From DASWIG01 sp965371445 (GTDB lineage Bacteria > Acidobacteriota > Thermoanaerobaculia > Multivoradales > J023), in assembly GCA_965371445.1 (NCBI GenBank), contig CBDUYN010000303.1, positions 1-7,161 of the forward strand: a DNA stretch of 7,161 nt. Direction: 5' to 3'. The translations under genes were made by a program, and so were the position numbers. Under the pieces are notes generated by a model. That model ran no database searches. It saw only the letters and a list, made by a program, of their open reading frames with translations, and was not told the origin of the DNA. Numbering within the stretch: the first letter of the stretch is position 1; each line of letters begins with the position of its first letter. Below are positions 1 through 5,419 of the stretch, in pieces.

Positions 1-252
1 CTCTGGGACGTCGCCTCGGGCGAGGAGGCCCGCAAACTCGCCGGACATGAGAGTTATGTCGAAAGCGTAGCTTTCAGTCCGGACGGTTCTCTTCTCGCCT
101 CGGGGTCCTACGACCAGACGGTGCGCCTCTGGGACGTCGCCTCGGGCGAGGAGGCCCGCAAACTCGCCGGACATGAGAGTTATGTCGAAAGCGTAGCTTT
201 CAGTCCGGACGGTTCTCTTCTCGCCTCGGGGTCCTACGACCAGACGGTGCGC
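1..252 (+). repeat. Two DNA-identical 126-bp tandem repeats (WD40 blades)
   Basis: Bases 1-126 and 127-252 are identical in every position, each coding one 42-residue blade. The match continues for 14 bases into a third unit (253-266) before diverging. Because the window opens inside the array, the total copy number cannot be seen. Synonymous positions are also unchanged, so this is recent amplification or homogenisation rather than protein-level selection alone. Confidence 0.97.
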
Positions 253-465
253 CTCTGGGACGTCGCGAGCGGACGCTGCCTGGCGGTGCTCGTCTCTCTG
301 CCGGAGGGTTGGGTCGCCTACACGCCGGACGGACGCTACAGGTTGGGCGGGGAGGTGTTCGGGGGGTTCTGGCATTCGGTCGGGCTGTGCCGTTTCGAGG
401 CCGGAGAGCTGGATCTTTTCCTGGACGAGCCGTTGCTCGTGGCGGCGGGGGTGGCGTTCTTCTGA
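1..465 (+). CDS. WD40 repeat protein, C-terminal part (5' end outside window)
   Basis: The frame is open from base 1 to TGA at 463-465, giving 154 residues, and the true start lies upstream. Residues 1-42 and 43-84 are two identical WD40 blades, each with a GH dipeptide, an AFSPDG turn and a closing LWD. A third blade starts at residue 85 and passes into a non-repeat C-terminus (LPEGWVAYTPDGRY, then GGFWHSVGLCRFEAGELD). From memory, this end is typical of bacterial WD40 proteins whose N-terminus carries an AAA/NACHT, TIR or caspase-like domain; that part is not visible here. WD40 blades fold into beta-propellers that serve as protein-binding platforms. The blades are identical at DNA level, which points to recent duplication or gene conversion. 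The neighbour at 561-1439 is convergent. The family call is secure; the cellular role is unknown. Confidence 0.93.
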   Translation, partial: LWDVASGEEARKLAGHESYVESVAFSPDGSLLASGSYDQTVRLWDVASGEEARKLAGHESYVESVAFSPDGSLLASGSYDQTVRLWDVASGRCLAVLVSLPEGWVAYTPDGRYRLGGEVFGGFWHSVGLCRFEAGELDLFLDEPLLVAAGVAFF

Positions 466-513
466 GATAGACGACCGACCTTCTTGCCGTCCTTGGCGCT
501 TCGGCAAGGGAAA

Positions 514-537
514 GGCCGCGGCCCGAGGGCCGCGGCC
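514..537. terminator. GC-rich hairpin between convergent genes, likely bidirectional terminator
   Basis: A perfect 10-bp stem (GGCCGCGGCC on both arms) closes a CGAG tetraloop. It lies between the stop of the WD40 gene (465) and the stop of the minus-strand gene (561). In the minus direction the hairpin is followed by TTTCCC; in the plus direction by GGGGGTTTC. There is no long U-tract, so termination is inferred from position and stem strength. A second, weaker inverted repeat (CTTGCCG 483-489 with CGGCAAG 502-508) lies next to it. Confidence 0.6.
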
Positions 538-560
538 GGGGGTTTCAAGAAAGAGGACAC

Positions 561-1439
561 CTACTCGGTTTCGACATCCTCGACTTCGTCGGCGGACGAC
601 TCGTCGCGAGACGACTCGTCAAGGGCTTCGGACGCCGGCTGCTCACCGGACGGCTCCTCGCCGCGCCGGTTGACGCCCTCTACGACCACGATCCGGCGAC
701 GCCGGGACGGCCGGACGACCGCGGCCTGGCGATCCATGCCGGCGGCACGGAACATCGCCTCGACCGCCGTCGAGACCCAGACGAAGTCGTCGTCGTAGGC
801 TTTGACGGCGTCGTCCTTCCCGACCATGGCGGCGTGCGCCTGACGGCGCGCGTCGTCGTAGCCGCGGCTCGCGGCTTCGAGCTTGGCGATCAGCGAAGCG
901 ATCGCCTTGCGCTGGGCCGCCAAGTCGATTCCGACACGCCCGAGGGCGACCTCGGGCAACGGCACCGGCGGATTCGCCAGCCGCTCTTCGAGATACCGCA
1001 GGTACTCGAGCAACGCCTTGACCTTCTTGGGTACCTGGTTGGAGATACCGAGGGTCAAGGAGTGCTCCTCGCCGTAAGTCGAGAAGAACTGGTCGCGAAT
1101 CCCCAGCGCCGCCTGGCGGGCGACGCGGGCGACTTGCCCGAGCTCGCGCCCCGCGGTCGATCGAAAGGTCTTGAGCTGACGATAGAAACGGCCAGCCGTC
1201 ACCATCTGGTCGCGCAGCCGCGTGACCCAGGCCAGGTACCAGTCGACCATCGACTGCGCGCTGTTGGCGGGCGCGGCTTCGGCGAGCTCGGTCTCGGAGT
1301 CCCGGGGAACCAGGACCTTCGAACCGAGAGCGTCGACCAGCCGTCCACCGTGGTTGCGCAGCGCCGAGAGCACGGACTCCGCGGACTCGATGCGGTCGTT
1401 CTCCGCTTGGAGAGCTTGATTCAGTTTGGGGTCGGCCAT
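561..1439 (-). CDS. Hypothetical protein, mostly helical, acidic C-terminal tail
   Basis: I do not recognise this 292-residue protein. It starts at ATG 1437-1439 (minus) and has no signal peptide or membrane segment, so it is probably cytoplasmic. Residues about 1-155 and 172-240 look alpha-helical (for example VKALLEYLRYLEERL near 140-154), separated by a proline-rich turn (NPPVPLP, 156-162). A basic patch SRRRRI (245-250) precedes a strand-like VVVEGV, and the last 35 residues are rich in Glu, Asp and Ser and are probably disordered. The protein-like composition, and the arginine/proline-rich nature of overlapping frames on the other strand, mark this frame as the real one. No Shine-Dalgarno precedes the start. 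It converges on the WD40 gene and diverges from the GNAT gene. A binding or structural role is possible but is only a guess. Confidence 0.8.
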   Translation of the reverse strand: MADPKLNQALQAENDRIESAESVLSALRNHGGRLVDALGSKVLVPRDSETELAEAAPANSAQSMVDWYLAWVTRLRDQMVTAGRFYRQLKTFRSTAGRELGQVARVARQAALGIRDQFFSTYGEEHSLTLGISNQVPKKVKALLEYLRYLEERLANPPVPLPEVALGRVGIDLAAQRKAIASLIAKLEAASRGYDDARRQAHAAMVGKDDAVKAYDDDFVWVSTAVEAMFRAAGMDRQAAVVRPSRRRRIVVVEGVNRRGEEPSGEQPASEALDESSRDESSADEVEDVETE

Positions 1440-1460
1440 ACCGGTTGAAAATAGGGAAAC
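1440..1460. repeat. 21-bp dispersed repeat, copy 1 (19/21 match to 3809-3829)
   Basis: The core GAAAATAGGGAAAC (1447-1460) is identical to 3816-3829, and the five bases ACCGG at the left end also match; only two positions between them differ. This copy directly abuts the start codon of the minus-strand hypothetical gene. Its function is unknown; an operator or a mobile-repeat relic are both possible. Confidence 0.7.
1448..1453 (-). promoter_or_regulatory. -10-like TATTTT just upstream of the hypothetical gene
   Basis: Reading on the minus strand, TATTTT ends 8 nt before the ATG at 1439, with no Shine-Dalgarno between. This is a little further than the 6 nt seen for three other genes in the window. 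It could be the -10 of a leaderless or very short leader transcript. The hexamer lies inside a 21-bp element that recurs at 3809-3829, so it may instead be part of a repeat or operator. Confidence 0.35.
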
Positions 1461-1522
1461 AGCCGCCGCACGCCGCGGGAAGAGGGCTTTGCAGCCAACC
1501 TGCCAACCCGGGTTTCACCCCC

Positions 1523-1776
1523 GAAACCGCGACGGCGGCCTCACCACCATGGTGCGTTCGCGCCGAAACCGAGGGTGATGGAAATCCCGCCGACTCGGTT
1601 TCCGTCCCGAAACCGAGGTGTGGAAATCCCGCCACCTCGGTTTCTTCCCTGAAACCGGGACGGCGGCTTCCTCACCATGGCGTGTCTGCGCCGAAACCGA
1701 GGAGGTGGAAATCCCGCTGACCCGGTGCCGCCCTGAAACCGAGGTGTGGAAATCCCGCCGACTCTGATCTCGTCGA
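1523..1776. repeat. Intergenic 42-bp palindromic repeat array in two higher-order units
   Basis: GAAACCG recurs at 1523, 1565, 1609, 1651, 1693 and 1735, spaced 42, 44, 42, 42 and 42 bp. TGGAAATCCCGC recurs exactly at 1579, 1621, 1706 and 1747, and a decayed piece (TGGAAATCCGGCG) sits at 1798-1810. Two imperfect units of about 127 bp can be aligned (1523-1650 and 1651-1776), each made of three 42-mers, the first of a different type containing CACCATGG or a near match. Some 42-mers are self-complementary: the best has a perfect 12-bp stem. The 44-bp step breaks any reading frame, so I read this as a non-coding REP/MITE-like array rather than a peptide repeat. It fills most of the 431-bp gap between two divergent genes. 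Confidence 0.85.
1609..1644. other. Perfect 12-bp stem hairpin within the repeat array
   Basis: GAAACCGAGGTG (1609-1620) pairs fully with CACCTCGGTTTC (1633-1644), with the 12-nt loop TGGAAATCCCGC, which is itself the most conserved part of the array. A related 9-bp stem is formed by 1565-1573 and 1594-1602 around a 20-nt loop. Later copies have lost the right arm. Confidence 0.85.
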
Positions 1777-1858
1777 GACTTGCCGTTCTGGCGACGCTGG
1801 AAATCCGGCGAGCGGGCCGCCTTGGCGCCTGACTCGCCACAGCGTCACCCTCGTGCGG

Positions 1859-1864
1859 TAACCT
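1859..1864 (+). promoter_or_regulatory. -10-like TAACCT, 6 nt before GNAT start codon
   Basis: TAACCT is followed by exactly six bases and then the ATG at 1871. No Shine-Dalgarno is present, and no -35 is clear at 16-18 bp spacing. The same arrangement occurs at two other gene starts in this window, which supports leaderless transcription from the start codon. Confidence 0.45.
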
Positions 1865-1870
1865 GGATCC

Positions 1871-2908
1871 ATGAAGGACGAAGTCACCGTCCACTCTCCG
1901 GCAGAGCTCGACGCCACGGAGCTCGACGCGTTTCTCGAACGCGTCTTCGGGCCGCACAAGGCGACGTTCCTCTCCCGTCACGGTGCCTGGTGGCACTGTG
2001 GCGACGAGAACCGTCAGGTCTACCGCGTCAACGGCGAGCTCGGCGCCTACACGGGCCTCATCCCGATCCGCCTCCACCTCGCCGGAGGCGAACGCCCCGC
2101 CTGGTGGCTCGTCGACGTGATGGTGGCGCCCGAGCTGCGCGGACGCGGTATCCAGACCGTCACCGACGTCGAGCTCCGGCGCCGCGCCGACCTGATCCTC
2201 GGCGTCCCCAACGAGCTGGCCGCTAAAATCCACCGCAAGCACGGCTGGGGCGTCCGTGAGGACCTGCGCTCGCTCCTGGCACCCCTCGATCCTCTGCGCC
2301 TCGGACCGATCCGCCGCGCCACGGGCACCCGAGGACGCCTCCTGCGCACCGCCGCCGTCGCCCTCGTCCCCGCCGCCGCCCTCTGGCGCCGGCGGCTCGG
2401 CGCCTACCGTCCGCGCTCGGCCCGGACGATGGACGCAGTCGACGCCGACGTCCTGGCCGCCGTAGCTCGGCGCCGGGAGGAAGACCTGGTGACGACGGTG
2501 CGAGACGCGTCCCACCTCGCCTGGCGCTACCTCGAAGCGCCCTACCGCGACGAGCTTCGCTTCTACGCGGCGGGAGAGCCGTCGATCGTCGTCGTCACCC
2601 GCCGCCTGGTCCGCGACGGTGAGGTCGAGGAGCGCCTCCTCGACGTCTTCGGCGAGCTCGGCGACAGCGAGCTCCTCGCCGACGTGGTCCGTTTCGCCCT
2701 CGCCGAGGCGGTGCGTGCCGGTGCTGTCCAGATGACGGTCGTCGCCGCGAATCGGGAGCTTGGGCGGACGCTGCGCCGTCTCGGCTTCGTCGCCGGCACA
2801 GTGTCCCGGTTCTGCTGGCTGAGCGACGACCGGGAGACGATGGACGCGCTCGCCAGGGCCCGGCTCCACTTCTCGCTCGGCGACAGCGACAACGACGCTC
2901 CGGTGTAG
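1871..2908 (+). CDS. GNAT-family N-acetyltransferase, probably two GNAT-like domains
   Basis: This 345-residue protein (ATG 1871, TAG 2906-2908) carries the GNAT acetyl-CoA-binding motif A: VDVMVAPELRGRGIQ at residues 81-95, with RGRGI forming the pyrophosphate-binding loop. It is followed by GVPNELAAKIHRKHGWG (111-127), the usual motif-B region. The second half has HLAWRYLEAPY (215-225), a pattern I associate with acetyltransferases near polysaccharide or lipid-modification genes. It ends with a second GNAT-like helix-turn, VVAANRELGRTLRRLGFV (290-307). At twice the length of a single GNAT domain, it is probably a tandem-domain enzyme that moves acetyl from acetyl-CoA to an unknown amine. 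It has no signal peptide. It stands alone, divergent from the hypothetical gene and 79 bp before the sigma gene. The substrate cannot be deduced. Confidence 0.85.
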   Translation: MKDEVTVHSPAELDATELDAFLERVFGPHKATFLSRHGAWWHCGDENRQVYRVNGELGAYTGLIPIRLHLAGGERPAWWLVDVMVAPELRGRGIQTVTDVELRRRADLILGVPNELAAKIHRKHGWGVREDLRSLLAPLDPLRLGPIRRATGTRGRLLRTAAVALVPAAALWRRRLGAYRPRSARTMDAVDADVLAAVARRREEDLVTTVRDASHLAWRYLEAPYRDELRFYAAGEPSIVVVTRRLVRDGEVEERLLDVFGELGDSELLADVVRFALAEAVRAGAVQMTVVAANRELGRTLRRLGFVAGTVSRFCWLSDDRETMDALARARLHFSLGDSDNDAPV

Positions 2909-2923
2909 GTCTCCGCGGGCCCC

Positions 2924-2938
2924 GGGCAGAGCCTGCCC
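2924..2938. other. Small GC hairpin between GNAT and sigma genes
   Basis: GGGCAG (2924-2929) and CTGCCC (2933-2938) form a 6-bp stem around a 3-nt loop, 16 bp after the GNAT stop. No U-tract follows. It resembles short GGGCAG..CTGCCC repeat elements that are scattered in many GC-rich genomes, and it could act as a weak terminator. Confidence 0.4.
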
Positions 2939-2975
2939 TACGAAGAAGGTCGCTCGCTCTGTAGCCTGCTTCCTG

Positions 2976-2981
2976 TAAGAT
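2976..2981 (+). promoter_or_regulatory. -10-like TAAGAT, 6 nt before sigma-factor start codon
   Basis: TAAGAT is directly preceded by TG and followed by six bases and then the GTG at 2988. No Shine-Dalgarno lies between. The same geometry is seen before the GNAT and Uma2 genes. It supports GTG 2988 as the true start and a leaderless message. Confidence 0.5.
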
Positions 2982-2987
2982 TCCGCC

Positions 2988-3863
2988 GTGGAATCCGGAG
3001 AACCCGCGCTCGACGAGCGGCGTGCGGACACCGAAGCGCTCTTCCTCGCCAATCTTGCGTTGATCGAACGGCTGCTGGCGAGTGTCGCTCACCGTCATTG
3101 CTTCCAGGACGACGAAGCCGAGGATTTCTTTGGCTGGGCCAAGCTGAAGCTGATCGAGAACGACTACCGGACGCTCGGCAAGTACCGCGGCGACAGCCGT
3201 CTGAGCACCTTCCTGACGACGGTGCTTTTGAACCTGGCGCGCGACTACCGCGTCCACGAGCGGGGCAAGTGGCGTCCCTCGTCCAAGGCGCGCCGACACG
3301 GCAAGGTCGCGGAGCAGCTGGAGACGCTGCTTTTCCGCGACGGCCGTTCTCTGGAGGAAGCGGTCGAGATCCTGCGCGTCAACTACCGGGTGGAGGAGAG
3401 CCGCGAAGAGCTGCGGGAGCTGGCCGCCGAGCTCCCCGACCACCGGCCGCGGAGGTTCACCGGCGAGGAGGAGCTCGCGCCTCTCGAAAGCGCGGAAAGC
3501 GCCGAGGACCGCCTCGTCGGCGCCGAACGAGAAACGCAGGTGCGCGCCGCCCAAGACGCCTTGGGAGAGGCGCTCTCAAGGCTTCCGGCGGAGGACAAGG
3601 TGATCGTGCGCCTGCGCTTCGAGGAAGGCCTGACCGTCGCCAGGATCTCCCAGCTCCTGGACACGAAGCAGCAAGGCCTCTACAAGCGGATCGCGCGGAT
3701 CCTGCGCCAGTTGCGCTCGGACCTCGAGAGCCAGGACGTACGCGCCGAGGCTCTGACGGACCTCCTGGGCTGGGAGGGCTGGCCCGGCGAGATCGGCAAC
3801 GGTGACGAACCGGGGGAAAATAGGGAAACGGGTCCGTCCACTAGGAGGGGAGGCTCTTCTTGA
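2988..3863 (+). CDS. RNA polymerase sigma factor, ECF-like sigma-70 family, long linker
   Basis: The 291-residue product (GTG start) directs RNA polymerase to specific promoters. Region 2 spans about residues 18-95: DDEAEDFFGWAKLKLIE (41-57), then KYRGDSRLSTFLTTVLLN (65-82) and LARDYR (83-88), the core-binding and -10-reading part. Region 4 spans about 192-245: LSRLPAEDKVIVRLRFEEG (197-214), then the -35-reading helix-turn-helix around LTVARISQLLDTKQQGLYKR (215-234). Region 3 is absent, as in ECF sigmas, but the linker (about 96-190) is roughly 95 residues and charged, much longer than in ordinary ECFs, and a tail of about 45 residues follows region 4. The stop overlaps the start of the next gene, so the pair is translationally coupled. 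Confidence in the family is high; the subgroup is not assigned. Confidence 0.88.
   Translation: MESGEPALDERRADTEALFLANLALIERLLASVAHRHCFQDDEAEDFFGWAKLKLIENDYRTLGKYRGDSRLSTFLTTVLLNLARDYRVHERGKWRPSSKARRHGKVAEQLETLLFRDGRSLEEAVEILRVNYRVEESREELRELAAELPDHRPRRFTGEEELAPLESAESAEDRLVGAERETQVRAAQDALGEALSRLPAEDKVIVRLRFEEGLTVARISQLLDTKQQGLYKRIARILRQLRSDLESQDVRAEALTDLLGWEGWPGEIGNGDEPGENRETGPSTRRGGSS
3809..3829. repeat. 21-bp dispersed repeat, copy 2, inside the sigma gene tail
   Basis: It matches 1440-1460 at 19 of 21 positions, including the 14-bp core GAAAATAGGGAAAC at 3816-3829. Here it codes part of the unconserved C-terminal tail of the sigma factor and ends 30 bp before the next start codon. It may be an internal operator or promoter for the downstream gene, or a relic of a repeat that extended the reading frame. 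Confidence 0.65.
3843..3853 (+). promoter_or_regulatory. Shine-Dalgarno region of the putative anti-sigma gene
   Basis: AGGAGGGGAGG lies inside the last codons of the sigma gene and ends 6 nt before the TTG at 3860. It favours TTG 3860, which overlaps the sigma stop codon, over the in-frame GTG 3869 and ATG 3875. A second, weaker GAGG (3862-3865) sits 9 nt before ATG 3875, so that start stays possible. Confidence 0.7.
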
Positions 3864-4762
3864 GGATTGTGTCCATGAGCTCCGAACGATCTGATTTCGA
3901 AGACCTTGCCGCTTTCGCCGACGGACGCCTCTCCGGCGAAGCGCGAACCGCCGTCCTCGACCGGCTGGCGGCGGACGAGGAGTACTATGAGCTGCTCACC
4001 GACCTCCTCCGCTTCCAACAGGAGGAGGAGACCGCCGGGGCGACCGGCAAGCTCGCCGAGGTCGTCGCTCATCCGAGCTGGCTGCGCCGTCGAAGGGGCT
4101 GGATCGCGGCCGTGGCGGCCCTGGTGCCGGTAGCCTTGGGCTTCGTCCTGCTGCTGCGAAGCGCCTCGATCGGTCCTCTCGAGACGATGACCGCGGAGCT
4201 CGACGCCACGGAGCTGGCAGAGCTCGGAGGAGCCTGGGACGAGCGCCTCTGGTCGGCCCTGCGCGGCTCGCAGCTCCCCTTCGCGGGGCGACGCGACGCG
4301 TTTCGCCTCGGCGCTCGCTCGGTCGACCTGCACCTGGCCTTGCAAGCCGGACACCGCGAGCTGGCGACCGAATACCTGATGGAAATGACGGACCTCCTAC
4401 GCGGCGACGCCCGCACGGGTTCGGCGGCAGCTCGTTACGAGGGCCTGCTCGGAGCGCTCCGAGAGCGCCCCGCGCCGGAGCTTGTCAGGTCGAGCCTACG
4501 GGCCGCTGCGGACCTCGAGCCGCTCGTCGACGGCTTCTACTTCGACTACGGGGTGTGGGCGCGGAGCGGCTGGTGGGCCGCGAAGGCCGGTGCCCGGAAC
4601 CACTTCCAGCTGCGCGCGGTCCGGGGCTTCGTCGAACGCGGCGACGTCCCGGAGGCGGAGCGGGACAGGCTGAACGAGCTTGAGGCCGCGATAGAGCGCC
4701 GCGACCTCGAAGCGCTGGAGGCCGGCCTGCTCGACTTGCTGAAGTCGGTGGGCGCGCTTTGA
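3860..4762 (+). CDS. Putative anti-sigma factor, single-pass membrane protein
   Basis: This 300-residue protein starts at TTG 3860, which overlaps the sigma stop by two bases; ATG 3875 is the alternative. Residues about 12-55 resemble the N-terminal helices of zinc anti-sigma domains: LAAFADGRLSGEARTAVLDR (17-36), then LAADEEYYELL. The positions where HxxxCxxC ligands would stand hold no Cys or His, so the domain would be zinc-free. A positive RRRR stop (76-79) precedes one membrane helix, WIAAVAALVPVALGFVLLL (81-99), so the N-terminus should be cytoplasmic and about 200 helical residues periplasmic. Known anti-sigmas hold the partner sigma with the cytoplasmic domain and release it after a signal outside. 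The coupling to the sigma gene is the main argument for function; sequence similarity is weak. Its 3' end overlaps, antisense, the frame of a small secreted-protein gene. Confidence 0.65.
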   Translation: MRIVSMSSERSDFEDLAAFADGRLSGEARTAVLDRLAADEEYYELLTDLLRFQQEEETAGATGKLAEVVAHPSWLRRRRGWIAAVAALVPVALGFVLLLRSASIGPLETMTAELDATELAELGGAWDERLWSALRGSQLPFAGRRDAFRLGARSVDLHLALQAGHRELATEYLMEMTDLLRGDARTGSAAARYEGLLGALRERPAPELVRSSLRAAADLEPLVDGFYFDYGVWARSGWWAAKAGARNHFQLRAVRGFVERGDVPEAERDRLNELEAAIERRDLEALEAGLLDLLKSVGAL

Positions 4763-4945
4763 GCAACGCCCCACCTCCGCGCGGCGTGCCTTGTAGGGCT
4801 CGGAGGCGAGCAGCCAGCTCTCCGGGGGAAACGCGCTGCTCTCGCAGCCGCACGCAAGCGGCAGGTCGTCCGAAGCGTCGGCCGCCGCGGTCGGCGCCGC
4901 GGCGAGCGCCGCCAAGGTCAGTAGAGTCAGAGTCAAGTGTTTCAT
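4496..4945 (-). CDS. Small secreted protein, possibly truncated; frame runs antisense into anti-sigma gene
   Basis: ATG 4943-4945 (minus) is preceded by a strong Shine-Dalgarno AAAGGAG with a 6-nt spacer. Residues 1-22 form a classic signal peptide: Lys-His at the start, a Leu/Ala hydrophobic core from about residue 4, and an Ala-rich cleavage site before DASDD. The mature start has LACGCESSAFPPESW, with two of the three cysteines. The first stop is at 4496-4498, giving 149 residues, but everything below 4762 is antisense to the putative anti-sigma gene and is probably read-through. The credible part is 4763-4945, about 61 codons. It begins 25 bp after the stop of the DUF2235 remnant and probably was the next gene of that operon. 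It is either a short gene that lost its 3' end or one that truly overlaps. The function is unknown. Confidence 0.5.
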   Translation of the reverse strand: MKHLTLTLLTLAALAAAPTAAADASDDLPLACGCESSAFPPESWLLASEPYKARRAEVGRCSKRAHRLQQVEQAGLQRFEVAALYRGLKLVQPVPLRLRDVAAFDEAPDRAQLEVVPGTGLRGPPAAPRPHPVVEVEAVDERLEVRSGP

Positions 4946-4951
4946 TTCGGT

Positions 4952-4958
4952 CTCCTTT
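4952..4958 (-). promoter_or_regulatory. Shine-Dalgarno of the small secreted-protein gene
   Basis: On the minus strand AAAGGAG is followed by six bases and then the ATG at 4945. It is one of only two good Shine-Dalgarno sequences in the window. It selects ATG 4945 over the in-frame starts further upstream, which would destroy the signal peptide. Confidence 0.75.
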
Positions 4959-4970
4959 GTGGTTTCGGGG

Positions 4971-5400
4971 TCAACGGCCGGCAGGCATGCAGTCGACGAC
5001 TTCGTAGTCGCCACCGAGCGCCAGGACGTTTTCCGGCCGATAGCGATCACCGAGGCAGTCCATCCTGCGGAGGACGGACGAGTGAATCCGCGGCTTGAGC
5101 GCCCGCGTGAAGCGGCCGGACTGCTTCACGCCCACACGGCGCGCGGCGGTGGGAAGTGGGCTTTCTTGGCTGCAATGGAGACGGCCGAGCGCCAGGGGGT
5201 TCGCCGGCACCTCGTCCAGCGCATCTTCGGCGAAGCGGAGGCCGTGGCTCACCGCGTGGTCGATCATGAAGCGCAACGGCAGGTCCGCGAGCCGCCTCTC
5301 GGCATGCCCACCGCCGACGTCGGAATACGCACGTACCAGCGCCAGAAGATGATGAACTTCGTCGTATACCATCTCGCGCAGGTCGCCGGAGGCACTTCTT
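4971..5400 (-). pseudogene. C-terminal remnant of DUF2235 / T6SS Tle1-like alpha/beta hydrolase
   Basis: On the minus strand the frame ends in TGA at 4971-4973. Three features, read from memory of the family, match the end of DUF2235 proteins: SDVGGGHAERRLADLPLRFM (normally HSDVGGGY followed by a diverged LsDiaLxWM), LGRLHCS (normally LHDS or LHES), and IHSSVLRRM followed by DRYRPENV (normally IHxSVxxR and YxPxN). Family members are cytoplasmic or secreted serine esterases, including type VI secretion phospholipases. The nucleophile motif GxSRG and the whole N-terminal half are missing; the frame upstream runs directly into IS110 sequence at about 5400-5426. The residue before SDVGGG is Tyr where a His usually stands. 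ATG 5372 could start a shorter fragment, but no Shine-Dalgarno is apparent. I take it as a gene broken by the insertion element. Confidence 0.6.
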
Positions 5401-5404
5401 CTCT

Positions 5405-5419
5405 CCCCCCCAGGGGGGG
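5405..5419. other. C7-A-G7 perfect inverted homopolymer at the IS110/DUF2235 junction
   Basis: Seven C, one A, then seven G form a perfect dyad, directly followed by CCTGTGCAGG (5420-5429), another small inverted repeat. The tract sits where IS110 similarity stops and DUF2235 similarity has not yet begun. It could mark a recombination scar, a slippage-prone tract or a sequencing error. Confidence 0.6.

Noticed and set aside
834..1448. 204-codon plus-strand open frame opposite the hypothetical gene
   Set aside because: Its composition is typical of antisense sequence, with no recognisable motif, while the minus-strand frame looks like a real helical protein.
1523..1776. CRISPR array
   Set aside because: The full 42-bp period is repeated without unique spacers, the units diverge gradually, and no cas gene is near.
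1445..1776. Small repeat-containing peptide encoded by the 42-bp array (42 is divisible by three)
   Set aside because: One step is 44 bp, which breaks the frame, and no start with a ribosome binding site covers the array; the dyad symmetry explains it better.
1541..3052. 503-codon minus-strand open frame over the GNAT gene and repeat array
   Set aside because: It is antisense to a clear GNAT protein, has low-complexity composition, and ends within the non-coding repeat array. GC-rich DNA lacks stop codons, which explains its length.
5107..5129. Inverted repeat GTGAAGC / GCTTCAC with 9-nt loop
   Set aside because: It lies within the DUF2235 remnant's coding sequence, is short, and has no following U-tract or other context for a function.
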